DNA from: Patescibacteria group bacterium
GTDB taxonomy: Bacteria; Patescibacteriota; Patescibacteriia; UBA1558; GWA2-36-10
Direction: 5' to 3'
Assembly (NCBI GenBank): GCA_018062885.1
Contig: JAGORJ010000007.1
Location: 3,107 to 35,459 of the forward strand
Length of the DNA: 32,353 nucleotides
Shown here: in pieces, positions 23,005-30,893 of the stretch
Numbering within the stretch: position 1 is the first letter of the stretch
How the letters are laid out: every line of letters begins with the position of its first letter
Made by a program: the position numbers and the translations under genes
Notes under the pieces: generated by a model
Databases searched by the model: none
The model's input: the letters and a program-made list of their open reading frames with translations, nothing else
What the model was told of the DNA's origin: nothing

Positions 23005-23037
23005 ACAGTCCTGCAGCCTTTTTGGTTGCAGGACTGT
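23005..23037 (+). terminator. Strong hairpin between rpsO and pnp
   Basis: A 14-bp stem, ACAGTCCTGCA(GCC) with (GGT)TGCAGGACTGT, and a TTTTT loop lie five bases after the rpsO stop. The T tract behind it is weak (TTTAAAT), so it could be a partial terminator, a processing site or an mRNA 3' stabiliser. Confidence 0.65.
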
Positions 23038-23084
23038 TTAAATAAAAAAGAATTAAATAATTATTGGTAGCCAAGAATTTTTTG

Positions 23085-23147
23085 GACAACAAACGCTAGT
23101 TTATTAGTAAGCCATTTGGGCTTTACTAACAATCTGATGCTTGTTGT
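23085..23147 (+). promoter_or_regulatory. Structured leader of pnp
   Basis: An outer stem ACAACAA (23086-23092) / TTGTTGT (23141-23147) surrounds an inner stem TTAGTAA-GCC (23104-23113) / GGC-TTTACTAA (23119-23129, one bulge). In E. coli the pnp leader hairpin is cut by RNase III and used for autoregulation by PNPase; a similar role is possible here, but inferred only from position. Confidence 0.45.
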
Positions 23148-23183
23148 AACAAATTCTCTTGCTACTTAAAAGGAAATTGTTAT

Positions 23184-25424
23184 ATGTCTAGTCAAAAATT
23201 TAGCACCGAAATCGGTGGCCAAAAGCTAGAAGTAGAAATTGGCAAATTAGCCCAACAGGCTCACGGTTCTTGTACTGTCACTTATGGTGAGACAGTAGTT
23301 TTAGCTACCGCTGTTACTTCATCTTCACCCCGAGAAGGAATTGATTACTTTCCTTTGATGGTTGATTACGAAGAGAGATTGTATGCGGCCGGAAAAATCA
23401 AAGGCTCTCGTTTTATCAAGCGTGAAGGTAGAGCTACTGACGAAGCGGTTTTGACCTCTCGTCTGATTGATCGTTCTATCCGTCCTTTATTTAAAGAAAG
23501 TGAACGCAATGATGTCCAAGTAGTTATCACTGTTTTGTCTTATGATGGCATCAATGCCCCTGATTTTCCTAGTGTGATTGCAGCTTCAATTGCTTTGGGC
23601 ATTTCACCTATTGTTTGGGATGGACCGCTAGCTGGTATTTCTATTGGGCATATTGGTGGTGAGTGGGTGATTAACCCTAGTGTAGAAGCCAAAGCCAAAA
23701 GTGATTTGGAATTGTTTGTGTCAGGCTCAGCCAAAGAAGTGATTATGATTGAGGCTGGCGCCAAACAAGTTCCAGAGAGCGTGATGTTTGAAGGTATTCA
23801 GTTTGCTAACAAGCATTTAGCCAGACTAGTTGAGTTTATTAACTCTGTTATCAAAGAAGTTGGCAAACAAAAGAACGTGGTGAAGCTAGATGAGGAGACA
23901 ATGACGGCTCGCAATTTAGTCAAAAATAAAGTTTCAGAATTTTTAGCCACCAAAGATTTGAGCGCTTGCTTTGATGCTGACAAATCCAAAATGAAAGCCG
24001 CTATTGTAGCGATTGAAGAAGAATTAAACGATATCTTAAAAGCTGACAATGAAGTTTCCAAAGATATGCGCGCCATGGGCTTGGGCATGATTGACCAAGC
24101 TTTGGAGCTGGCTTTCAAAAATTTAGTTTTAGAAAAAAAACAACGTCCAGACGGCAGAAAGTTTGACGAAGTAAGACCATTGGCCGCTGAAGTGGCTTTG
24201 TTGAGTCGTACTCATGGTTCTGGTTTGTTTACTCGTGGTGAAACTCAAGTCTTGTCTATCGTCACTTTGGGTGCCCCAGGAGATGAACAGACTTTGGATG
24301 GCATGGAAGACTCCGGTACCAAAAAATATATGCATCACTATAACTTCCCTGGCTTTTCTGTCGGTGAAGTCAAACCTTTGCGTGGTCCAGGTAGACGAGA
24401 AATTGGACACGGTGCGCTGGCTGAAAAAGCTTTGGTGCCTGTTTTACCAGAAAATGAAATTTTTCCTTATACCATTCGCGTGGTGTCTGAAGTTTTGGGC
24501 TCAAACGGCTCATCTTCACAGGCTTCTATCTGCGGCTCTACTTTGTCTTTGATGGACGCTGGTGTGCCTATCATTGCTCCGGTGGCTGGTATTGCCATGG
24601 GTTTGGTCAGAGACGATCAAAATCCAGATAGATATCAGTTATTGACTGATATCCAAGGTATTGAAGATCACGCTGGTCATATGGACTTTAAAGTGGCTGG
24701 TACCAAAGATGGTATTACCGCTATTCAGCTAGATATTAAGCTTGGTGGTATTAGCTATAAAATCGTAGAGGAGACCTTAGCAGCTGCTCGTGTCGCTCGT
24801 TTGCATATTTTGGAAGTGATGGCTCAGGCAATTTCCGCTCCACGCACAGAGCTATCTCCTTATGCTCCTCGTATCACTACTTTACACATTGATCCAGATA
24901 AAATCAGAGATGTGATTGGTACTGGTGGAAAGATTATCAATGAGATTATCGACAAATGTAACGTCGCCATTGATATTGAACAAGACGGTACGGTGATGAT
25001 TACTTCTCATGACGAAGAAGGTGCTGCCAAAGCGAAAGCTTGGGTAGAAAATATTGTCAGAGAAGTGATGGTGGGAGAAATTTATGAAGGTAAAGTCATT
25101 CAGATTGTGAAAGATAAAATTCGTGGCAGCGAGATCGGTGCTATCGTAGAACTTTTGCCTGGTAAGGATGGTATGGTGCACATTTCTGAGGTTGATCACA
25201 CTCGTATCAACAAGGTAACTGACAAGATAAATGTTGGTGATGTCGTCAAAGTAAAAGTGGTGGAAATTGATAAAGAAAAAAATCGTACTTCTTTGTCCAT
25301 CAAAGCCTTATTGCCTCGTCCGGCTTTTTCTGATACTCTAAAAACAGCTGATAACTTTTCAGACAAATCACCTCGAACAGATTCAAGAGATAAAAAACCA
25401 TTTTTTAAAAAATTTAATAAATAG
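23184..25424 (+). CDS. pnp: Polyribonucleotide nucleotidyltransferase (PNPase)
   Basis: A full-length 746-residue PNPase, which degrades RNA 3' to 5' by phosphorolysis and can also polymerise. It holds two RNase PH domains (~1-230 and ~310-550; GSRFIKREGRATDEAVLTSR and MHHYNFPGFSVGEVKPLRGP), an active-site segment HMDFKVAGTKDGITAIQLDI with the catalytic aspartates, a KH domain (~560-620, GTGGKIINEI) and an S1 domain (~628-700, GSEIGAIVELLPGKDGMVHISEV), ending in a charged tail. AAAGGAA lies ten bases before the ATG, one of the better ribosome sites among native genes. rpsO precedes it. Confidence 0.97.
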   Translation: MSSQKFSTEIGGQKLEVEIGKLAQQAHGSCTVTYGETVVLATAVTSSSPREGIDYFPLMVDYEERLYAAGKIKGSRFIKREGRATDEAVLTSRLIDRSIRPLFKESERNDVQVVITVLSYDGINAPDFPSVIAASIALGISPIVWDGPLAGISIGHIGGEWVINPSVEAKAKSDLELFVSGSAKEVIMIEAGAKQVPESVMFEGIQFANKHLARLVEFINSVIKEVGKQKNVVKLDEETMTARNLVKNKVSEFLATKDLSACFDADKSKMKAAIVAIEEELNDILKADNEVSKDMRAMGLGMIDQALELAFKNLVLEKKQRPDGRKFDEVRPLAAEVALLSRTHGSGLFTRGETQVLSIVTLGAPGDEQTLDGMEDSGTKKYMHHYNFPGFSVGEVKPLRGPGRREIGHGALAEKALVPVLPENEIFPYTIRVVSEVLGSNGSSSQASICGSTLSLMDAGVPIIAPVAGIAMGLVRDDQNPDRYQLLTDIQGIEDHAGHMDFKVAGTKDGITAIQLDIKLGGISYKIVEETLAAARVARLHILEVMAQAISAPRTELSPYAPRITTLHIDPDKIRDVIGTGGKIINEIIDKCNVAIDIEQDGTVMITSHDEEGAAKAKAWVENIVREVMVGEIYEGKVIQIVKDKIRGSEIGAIVELLPGKDGMVHISEVDHTRINKVTDKINVGDVVKVKVVEIDKEKNRTSLSIKALLPRPAFSDTLKTADNFSDKSPRTDSRDKKPFFKKFNK

Positions 25425-25427
25425 AAT

Positions 25428-26765
25428 GTGGATTTTTTAAGAGCTATCAAATCACAAAGATTGTCTTCTGAGTTAAACTCAGATACTAAAGAAGAAAAAA
25501 GAAAATTTCAGCCACTTAAGTATTTAGTGGCTTTAATTTTGTTATTGATTGTGAGCAGTGTTTTGTTTTCTTTGAAACCCAGTGTACAAGCTTTTGCTTA
25601 TCTGCCTGAGGACACTAGTTTTTATTGGCAGTGGGCAGATAAGTCTGCAATTTCCGGTAATTTTGATGATTTTCAGTTATTAGATTTTAGTCAGTCACAA
25701 GCCTCTTTAGCTACATTGCAGACTATTTTGCAAGAGACTTTTATGTTAAGCGAAGAGATTATTTGGTTTAAGCAAGCAAATTTAGAGACGGATAATTTTT
25801 TATTGAAGCTGACCGGTACCTTGACCAAAGACGAGCTAAAATTGTTAGCCGCCCAAAACCAAAACCTGCATTTTAAGCTACTAGCTAAAGATGTTTTATT
25901 GATCAGTCCAGATCAAAGCTTGGGTGAGCGTCTACAAATTAACGCGACTGACAAGTTTAGTCAGAGTTTGCATCACGAGGGGATCAATATTTATTTAGCG
26001 GCGAAAAATTTTGAAAATTTTGTCAAAGTGGGGAAAATTTTAACGCTCGATTTTAGCTTAGAGGCCGATGTTTTTGTCCACCTAGATAGCAACAAGTTTG
26101 ATGTCTACCAAACACAGTCACAAGAGCAAGTTTCAGCTTGGCAAGGACTTGTTTTGCCAGACAAGGCGAAAACAATTTTGGCATTTGCTGAAAAAAAATT
26201 AGAAAATAAAGCACAGTGGAAAGCATTATTGTCAGCTGACATTTTCACTGCTTTGCCGGAGAGTATTTTATATAGACCGGAGCTTCAAGATCAGCAAATT
26301 TTATTTTGGGAAAACAGAGCGGGGGAGTATTTGCTGGTTAGCCGTCAAAATTTTACTGATGTCATGACTTTGTTTATAGACAATCTGCCTCTTGAGCCTG
26401 AATCCAGGCTTTTGCCTGATGGCACAAGTTACGAGGCCTTAGTTTTGGCTGACTTGGCTTGGCAAGAGCTGGCTTGGCCAGGACAAAAAGCTTGGCAAGT
26501 GGCTAATATGTTTGTTTTGGAGCAAGCGGGTTTTTATTATCTGAGCAATGCAGAGCAATTATTAAAATCTTTAGCTAATCAGACGCTTATTGCAGACTCG
26601 GCTGAGTGCTTACAGCCCTCAGAATCGCTGGCTGATTGGTTTTTCTTGGACAAGCAAGGCTTGATTAGCTTGAAGTTGGCAGATTTTATCCCTAAAGAGG
26701 CTGATTTATTTCAAAGTTTGACTTATAGTGATCAATTTAAGCATGGTTTACGTTTGTGTTGGTAA
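25428..26765 (+). CDS. Membrane-anchored extracytoplasmic protein, unknown function
   Basis: A 445-residue protein starting with GTG four bases after pnp; an overlapping ATG two bases earlier hits a stop within five codons. It has a charged cytoplasmic N-terminus (~30 residues), one transmembrane helix (YLVALILLLIVSSVLFSL, ~34-51) and a large domain outside. The extracytoplasmic part opens with AYLPEDTSFYWQWAD, which recalls proteins of the DUF3352 type found in AT-rich and photosynthetic bacteria, but the match is weak. It holds many aromatic and Leu residues with no catalytic motif. Its position directly behind pnp looks like operon read-through rather than shared function. Confidence 0.6.
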   Translation: MDFLRAIKSQRLSSELNSDTKEEKRKFQPLKYLVALILLLIVSSVLFSLKPSVQAFAYLPEDTSFYWQWADKSAISGNFDDFQLLDFSQSQASLATLQTILQETFMLSEEIIWFKQANLETDNFLLKLTGTLTKDELKLLAAQNQNLHFKLLAKDVLLISPDQSLGERLQINATDKFSQSLHHEGINIYLAAKNFENFVKVGKILTLDFSLEADVFVHLDSNKFDVYQTQSQEQVSAWQGLVLPDKAKTILAFAEKKLENKAQWKALLSADIFTALPESILYRPELQDQQILFWENRAGEYLLVSRQNFTDVMTLFIDNLPLEPESRLLPDGTSYEALVLADLAWQELAWPGQKAWQVANMFVLEQAGFYYLSNAEQLLKSLANQTLIADSAECLQPSESLADWFFLDKQGLISLKLADFIPKEADLFQSLTYSDQFKHGLRLCW

Positions 26766-26855
26766 AATTTATTTGTTTGCAGTGAAATAAACATGCTGTG
26801 GATAAAATGTTGATAAGTTTTAATATAAGTTTACAAGTTTGTCAAAATATGTTTT

Positions 26856-26882
26856 TCCGCCAGCTGGCGGATTATTTTTTTT
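26856..26882. repeat. Palindromic repeat, intergenic copy
   Basis: The palindrome TCCGCCAGCTGGCGGA (26856-26871) with the tail TTATTTTTTTT is the twin of the copy at 21524 inside the Smr gene. Here it lies between the pnp operon and the RNA gene and could act as a terminator, having a stable hairpin with a T tract. Confidence 0.8.
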
Positions 26883-26906
26883 GCTAATATTAGTTAAGTT
26901 ATAGCG

Positions 26907-26935
26907 TTGACCAAAGTGAAAATATATGCTATACT
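26907..26935 (+). promoter_or_regulatory. Strong promoter of the structured RNA
   Basis: A TTGACC (26907-26912), a 17-base spacer and a TATACT (26930-26935) place the start of transcription near 26942. Confidence 0.75.
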
Positions 26936-26941
26936 TATATT

Positions 26942-27310
26942 GTTAATAAGTAAGCGGCCCTTTGATAAAAATAAAGACTTGTTCGTTAAAGAAATTTAGT
27001 GAGCAGTTCTTTCCATTTTACTGTGTTTTCAATATCAGATAGGGCCCTGACCCTTATCACCCATAAAACAAAAATAAAAATATAAAACGGATCATCCTCG
27101 CCGCAACAAAGAATGGCGGAGATCGATACCAAAATATGGTAAAGTGGCTAATGCTTTGAGTCAGGAATAAGCGCTATGTTTTTGTAAACCAAAATCTTGC
27201 CAACATTCTAGTCTTCGAGACTGGAAACAAGTGGTTTATAGAGACAGTAGGCGCACACCCGCTAAAAAATATCAACATGATTTTAAGTAGCGCCAGTGTG
27301 CGCCTCTTTT
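26942..27310 (+). ncRNA. Structured non-coding RNA, family unknown
   Basis: This ~370-base stretch has no convincing open reading frame but has its own promoter, a terminator, and nested complementary segments. Domain 1: ATAAG/CTTAT, GGCCCT (26956-26961)/AGGGCC (27041-27046), GATA/TATC and AAAGAA/TTCTTT form a long interrupted hairpin. Domain 2: TACCA/TGGTA (27127-27141), then TAAACCA (27185-27191)/TGGTTTA (27232-27238) around CTTG/CAAG and an apical CTAGTCT-TCG-AGACTGG hairpin. Terminator: GGCGCACAC (27250-27258)/GTGTGCGCC (27296-27304) followed by TCTTTT, with an inner CGCTA/TAGCG stem. I do not see the hallmarks of RNase P RNA, tmRNA or SRP RNA. Domain 1 alone recalls a short 6S-like hairpin. 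It may be two RNAs. Confidence 0.55.
27250..27310 (+). terminator. Terminator of the structured RNA
   Basis: Nine perfect base pairs, GGCGCACAC with GTGTGCGCC, enclose a 37-base loop with its own five-pair stem and are followed by TCTTTT. Confidence 0.75.
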
Positions 27311-27404
27311 GATTGCCAAAATTTCGCCCTATACATTGATTTTTTGAGCAAAATCTGCTAATATAGACTATATCTAAATTAAGCAATTTAAGAAGGGTAA
27401 ATAT

Positions 27405-27767
27405 ATGAAATTAGATGCTACTTTTATTAAAGAGATGAAAACTGCTTTAGAACAGAGAAAAAGTGAGCTTTTGAAGGAATTAAATATTGATGCTGTCAAA
27501 GTAGCTGGGGACGACTATGATGCTAAATTTCCAGACTATGGCGAAAAAGAAGATGAAAATGCCGCTGAGGTAGTGGCCTTTGAAAAGAATCTATCGATGG
27601 AAAAAACCTTGGAAGTTTCCTTGTTTAATGTAAATAAAGCTCTAGAGAAAATAGAGGAAGGAAATTATGGTATTTGTGAAAAATGTGGTGCGCCCATCAA
27701 CCCAAAACGTCTAGAAGCTTTTCCTTCGGCCTCAACTTGTATGGAATGTAAGAAAAAATCTCTCTAA
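27405..27767 (+). CDS. TraR/DksA-type zinc finger protein
   Basis: A 120-residue protein: an N-terminal helical hairpin (~1-80) rich in charged residues, then a C4 zinc finger (GICEKCGAPINPKRLEAFPSA, with a second Cys pair in TCMECKK). This is the fold of DksA/TraR proteins, which bind in the secondary channel of RNA polymerase and adjust initiation in response to stress. The hairpin lacks an obvious DxxDxA tip motif, so the effect on polymerase may differ. AGAAGGG precedes the ATG. lspA starts on the last base of the stop codon (TAATG). Confidence 0.88.
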   Translation: MKLDATFIKEMKTALEQRKSELLKELNIDAVKVAGDDYDAKFPDYGEKEDENAAEVVAFEKNLSMEKTLEVSLFNVNKALEKIEEGNYGICEKCGAPINPKRLEAFPSASTCMECKKKSL

Positions 27768-28204
27768 TGTTATTCTATTGGTTAACAATTTTTTCTTTCT
27801 TTATTGTTGATCGTTTGCCTAAAGTTTATATTTTACAAAAATCGTCCCTAGTCTCGAATTTAGTCGAGTCTGTGCAGGACGATTTTTTTGCTTTGTATTT
27901 AAATCAAAATTTAGCTTTTTCTTTACCAGCCCCAAATTTTATTTTGTGGCCCTTATTAGTTTTGGTTTTGAGTATTTTATTGTTTTTTTGTTATCAGGCT
28001 TATCAGGCTAAACAATTGACTGTCTGGCCACTGACTTTGATAATCATCGGCGCGGTTTCAAATATTTTGGATCGCTTATTGTATGGCGGGGTAGTGGATT
28101 TTATTAGTTTTTGGAATTTCCCGGTTTTTAATTTGAGCGATGTCTATATTAGTTTCGGAGTAGTTTGGTTTTTATACTTGGAGTTTAAAAAACCAAAGTC
28201 TTAG
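27767..28204 (+). CDS. lspA: Lipoprotein signal peptidase (signal peptidase II)
   Basis: A 145-residue, four-helix aspartyl protease that removes signal peptides from lipoproteins. Both catalytic aspartates are in their motifs: SNILDRLLYGGVVDF (Asp102) and FNLSDVYI (Asp125); the conserved Asn appears in YLNQNLAFS and Asp15/Lys19 stand in IVDRLPK. The start is fixed by the one-base overlap with the zinc-finger gene. Its presence agrees with lipoproteins in this genome, such as the cytochrome b5-like one. It ends three bases before the convergent mscL stop, with no terminator visible between them. Confidence 0.88.
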   Translation: MLFYWLTIFSFFIVDRLPKVYILQKSSLVSNLVESVQDDFFALYLNQNLAFSLPAPNFILWPLLVLVLSILLFFCYQAYQAKQLTVWPLTLIIIGAVSNILDRLLYGGVVDFISFWNFPVFNLSDVYISFGVVWFLYLEFKKPKS

Positions 28205-28207
28205 AGT

Positions 28208-28522
28208 TTATTTTTTATCTTCAGCTTCAGACAGTAATTTTTTGACTACAATAAAGATAATAAAAGCCAAGATAATAAAATGAATAGCAGTAGCCAAAAA
28301 TGAACCCCAGGCTAAATTTATTTTACCCCAAGTCCAAGTAGCTTCTTGCCAACCACCAGCAGGTAGTAGGGGGCTTAAGAGAGGCATAAAAATGTTGGTC
28401 ACAAAAGATTTGACCAAATCATTGACAGCTTGGCCCATGACAAAGGCAACGGCGACTGAGACTACTTTGTACTCTTTTAAAAATTCTCTAAATTCATTGA
28501 CTACTCTTACTTTTTTTATCAT
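28208..28522 (-). CDS. mscL: Large-conductance mechanosensitive channel
   Basis: A 104-residue MscL, slightly shorter than the E. coli protein (136). It has an amphipathic N-terminus (EFREFLKEYKVVSVAVAFVMGQAVNDLVKS) with the pore-lining first helix, a short periplasmic loop (PAGGWQEATWTWGKIN), a second helix (WGSFLATAIHFIILAFIIFIVV) and a short charged tail (KKLLSEAEDKK). It opens under membrane tension and lets solutes out during osmotic down-shock. It overlaps the ferric-reductase-like gene by four bases (ATGA) and is the last of a four-gene operon. Confidence 0.95.
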   Translation of the reverse strand: MIKKVRVVNEFREFLKEYKVVSVAVAFVMGQAVNDLVKSFVTNIFMPLLSPLLPAGGWQEATWTWGKINLAWGSFLATAIHFIILAFIIFIVVKKLLSEAEDKK

Positions 28523-29163
28523 ATTTGTTTAAATTTTAAAGTTATTTTTTTATATTCCAAAATTTTTAAAACTATAAAAATAATATTTAAGGCTATCAAG
28601 CCGAAAGTATCTTCCAGCTCAATCTCTACTAGAATTTGGTGGATACTTATCAGCGGCAAAAGCAGATAACTAAAAGATTGGAGTCGTTTCCAATTTTTTT
28701 TCAAAACACGCATGGCAAAATTATTTGAGCTGAGGTATAAAAATATCAAAATAATGCCAGCAATTGCTCCGTAGAGCATGAAGTTATTTAGTCCTAGATA
28801 ATTTTTCACTTGGTAGCCTTTGAGCAGGAAAATGATAGTGGCTAAATGGCTAAAAGCTAGATAAAAACATAAAATACCAAGCTCACGGCGATAAGTCAAA
28901 AGCCACATTAGCTCACGGCGGGCAATGATTTTGACAATTGGTTTGATAAACAAAACGAGGATCAAAATTTGCCAAGCCCATTCTCCTAGCTGGCCGGCGA
29001 GTGTATGTTGTTGCAAGACGACGAGTAAGATAAATAAAGCTAGTGGGACAAAAACATAGATCAGCCAGTGTATGTTAGTTCTAAATTTGTTAGACTGTAA
29101 GTAGTTTAGCCAGGGCTCTAGTTTTTCTAACATTTTGGGATTTTTTTGCACTTCATTTTCCAT
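28519..29163 (-). CDS. Ferric-reductase-like haem membrane protein
   Basis: A 214-residue protein with about six membrane helices in the pattern of the ferric reductase-like transmembrane domain (MsrQ/YedZ type), which carries haem b. RRELGILCFYLAFSHL supplies one histidine and LISIHQIL another; where MsrQ has RLH the sequence reads RLQSFSY, so one usual ligand is missing. It may pass electrons across the membrane; redox partners are not encoded next to it. The following mscL overlaps by four bases and the preceding MgtE-type gene ends seven bases upstream. Confidence 0.7.
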   Translation of the reverse strand: MENEVQKNPKMLEKLEPWLNYLQSNKFRTNIHWLIYVFVPLALFILLVVLQQHTLAGQLGEWAWQILILVLFIKPIVKIIARRELMWLLTYRRELGILCFYLAFSHLATIIFLLKGYQVKNYLGLNNFMLYGAIAGIILIFLYLSSNNFAMRVLKKNWKRLQSFSYLLLPLISIHQILVEIELEDTFGLIALNIIFIVLKILEYKKITLKFKQI

Positions 29164-29170
29164 AAAAAAC

Positions 29171-29725
29171 TTATAACATTATTAGGCTAGTGACAATGCC
29201 ATAAATAATGACACTGATCATATCTTGGATGACAGTAGCAATGGGCCCAGAGCTTGCGGCGGGATCTTTGTGGTTGCTTTGAAAGCTTTGGGTCACCAGC
29301 AAAGCAATCACTGGGGCAGTGCTGATGGCAATAAAAGTGGAAAGAGTGATACTGAGAGCCAAAGGAATGTCTTGTAGCCACCACAAAACTATCAGGCCAG
29401 AAAATATACCAAAAAGTACACCAAAGATGATGCCTAATAAAAATTCTTTGTGTAAATAGGTATAAAATTTGGCGTGTCCACTTTTGAGGTCACGAGCATA
29501 AATAGAGCCGGTTTGACTACCGATGGCCGCTGAAATGTAGACAATAAAAGGTATAAAAAAAGCTACATGGACATTAGCAGCTAGTACTTTTTCAAAATTG
29601 GAAATAATAAAAGAAATAGCGATACCCAAGAAAAGTCCAACCATCAAAGAGGGTGCTCGTAAAAGAAAAATTGTTTTGATGGACTCATAGTCATCGTCTA
29701 CATAGACGGTTTTTTTATTTTTCAT
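29171..29725 (-). CDS. MgtE-type transmembrane domain protein (SLC41-like)
   Basis: A 184-residue membrane protein matching only the C-terminal channel domain of MgtE magnesium channels: IPFIVYISAAIGSQTGSIYARDL (~57-79, in place of the usual GNxGxQ) and DPAASSGPIATVIQDMISV (~153-171) with the conserved acidic residues. The N-terminal and CBS regulatory domains are absent, so it is either an unregulated Mg2+ or other divalent-cation transporter or half of a pair. The start overlaps the DedA stop by four bases. Confidence 0.8.
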   Translation of the reverse strand: MKNKKTVYVDDDYESIKTIFLLRAPSLMVGLFLGIAISFIISNFEKVLAANVHVAFFIPFIVYISAAIGSQTGSIYARDLKSGHAKFYTYLHKEFLLGIIFGVLFGIFSGLIVLWWLQDIPLALSITLSTFIAISTAPVIALLVTQSFQSNHKDPAASSGPIATVIQDMISVIIYGIVTSLIML

Positions 29726-30345
29726 TTGTTTGTTTTTTTGTGTTTTAGATATTCAAATAAAATAGGCAGGAGCGAGACCAAGATAATGCCTAAGATGATA
29801 AAGCCCAAGTTTTCTTTGACTATAGGCAGATTGCCAAAAAAGAAGCCACTCAAAGTAAATAAGCTTACCCAGACTAAAGCGCCAATAATATTGAAACTCA
29901 AAAAAGTTAAGTAGTGCATTTTGCCTACACCGGCTACAAAAGGAGCAAAGGTACGGACGATGGGTACAAAGCGAGCGAGGATGATAGTTTTTTTGCCGTA
30001 CTTATCAAAAAAGTTTTGAGTTTTGGCTAGATGTTCTTTTTTGATGAATTTACTAAAAACATTTTCACCAAAGTATTTGCCCATGGCGTAGTTGACGGTG
30101 TCGCCTAAAATGGCAGCTAAGGACAAAATAAAAAATAGAATCCAGATATTAAAATCTCCGACCGCAGCCATGGCTCCAGCCACAAAAAGCAGTGAATCGC
30201 CCGGTAAAAACGGAGTGACCACTAGGCCGGTTTCTAGAAAAACAATCAAAAATAAAAAGCCATAAACCCAAAGGCCGTAGCTGGCAACTAGAGCAGCCAA
30301 ATGGCTATCTAGATGTAAAATAAAACTAATTATATTTGTAATCAT
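29722..30345 (-). CDS. DedA family membrane protein
   Basis: A 207-residue DedA (SNARE-associated/VTT domain) protein with about five to six membrane helices. Characteristic features are ETGLVVTPFLPGDSLLFVAG (~37-56) and the later FxxRFVPxxRTFxPFVAG pattern (ARFVPIVRTFAPFVAGVGKM), with the conserved Arg and Pro. DedA proteins flip or recycle lipid carriers such as undecaprenyl phosphate in some bacteria; here the role is open. It is the first gene of a four-gene minus-strand operon, with a promoter at 30352-30380. Confidence 0.93.
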   Translation of the reverse strand: MITNIISFILHLDSHLAALVASYGLWVYGFLFLIVFLETGLVVTPFLPGDSLLFVAGAMAAVGDFNIWILFFILSLAAILGDTVNYAMGKYFGENVFSKFIKKEHLAKTQNFFDKYGKKTIILARFVPIVRTFAPFVAGVGKMHYLTFLSFNIIGALVWVSLFTLSGFFFGNLPIVKENLGFIILGIILVSLLPILFEYLKHKKTNK

Positions 30346-30351
30346 GAACTT

Positions 30352-30380
30352 ATTATATCATTTGCTGCATAGCGAGGCAA
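30352..30380 (-). promoter_or_regulatory. Promoter of the dedA operon
   Basis: On the minus strand TTGCCT (30380-30375), 17 bases and TATAAT (30357-30352) lie directly upstream of the ATG; the -10 is only six bases from the start codon, so the mRNA is probably leaderless or nearly so. Confidence 0.65.
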
Positions 30381-30409
30381 TTGACAAAAGCTTTAATTTT
30401 GTCTATAGT
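30381..30409 (+). promoter_or_regulatory. Promoter of the 30459 gene
   Basis: TTGACA (30381-30386), 17 bases and TATAGT (30404-30409). Its -35 begins on the base next to the -35 of the divergent dedA promoter. The spacer contains the inverted repeat GACAAAA/TTTTGTC. Confidence 0.7.
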
Positions 30410-30458
30410 TAGGAACTAAAAAAGTTCATTGGCAGGAAACAATCGGGAGGAAACAGAC

Positions 30459-30812
30459 ATGTTGCGCAAAGTTTGGGTGACCTTTCTCATGTTTGCGCCG
30501 ATATGGGTGGTCTATAATCAGGGGTCATGCTACTTTGATTCCCGATACTACGCCTATATCTACGCGACTATCAACAAATACATGGCGGTGGCTATGCTTA
30601 TCATGTCAGCGATTACCACGATAATCGTCTTATCCCTGCTCCAGGAGGCAGCAACGAAACTTGGCTGGGTGCTAGTCGGTATTTTTCTGGGTATTTGTTT
30701 CACAGGGATGACTGCGATTTTTTGTCCAGGTCTTAGCTTTCAACTTTTCTATTTCCTGGTCTGGTGTAGCGGCTATTTCTGCGTACCTCTCTTGATTCGC
30801 ATCCTCATCTAG
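30459..30812 (+). CDS. Small four-helix membrane protein, unknown function
   Basis: A 117-residue hydrophobic protein with four likely membrane helices (~5-20, ~38-56, ~66-86, ~92-114) and several cysteines (GSCYFDSRYY, IFCPGLS, WCSGYFCVP). No family is recognised. I chose the ATG at 30459 because GGGAGG lies eight bases upstream. The gene stands alone between its own consensus promoter and a strong terminator. Its codon use is richer in G and C than that of the genes around it, like the zinc-ribbon gene at 12950. Confidence 0.6.
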   Translation: MLRKVWVTFLMFAPIWVVYNQGSCYFDSRYYAYIYATINKYMAVAMLIMSAITTIIVLSLLQEAATKLGWVLVGIFLGICFTGMTAIFCPGLSFQLFYFLVWCSGYFCVPLLIRILI

Positions 30813-30853
30813 TCTTCAGCATGATCCAGGATCAGGTGTGTGTGATGATGAAG

Positions 30854-30887
30854 AAAGCCCCTCCGTGTCCAACGCGAAGGGGCTTTT
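30854..30887 (+). terminator. Terminator after the 30459 gene
   Basis: Arms AAGCCCCT (30855-30862) and AGGGGCTT (30878-30885), with further pairing inside, are followed by T residues; it may also serve the converging DUF1801 gene on the minus strand. Confidence 0.85.
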
Positions 30888-30893
30888 ATAATA

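Noticed and set aside
26942-27310. RNase P RNA or tmRNA as identity of the structured RNA
   Set aside because: No GAGGAAAGTCC-like P4 segment, no tRNA-like ends and no tag-peptide frame were found.
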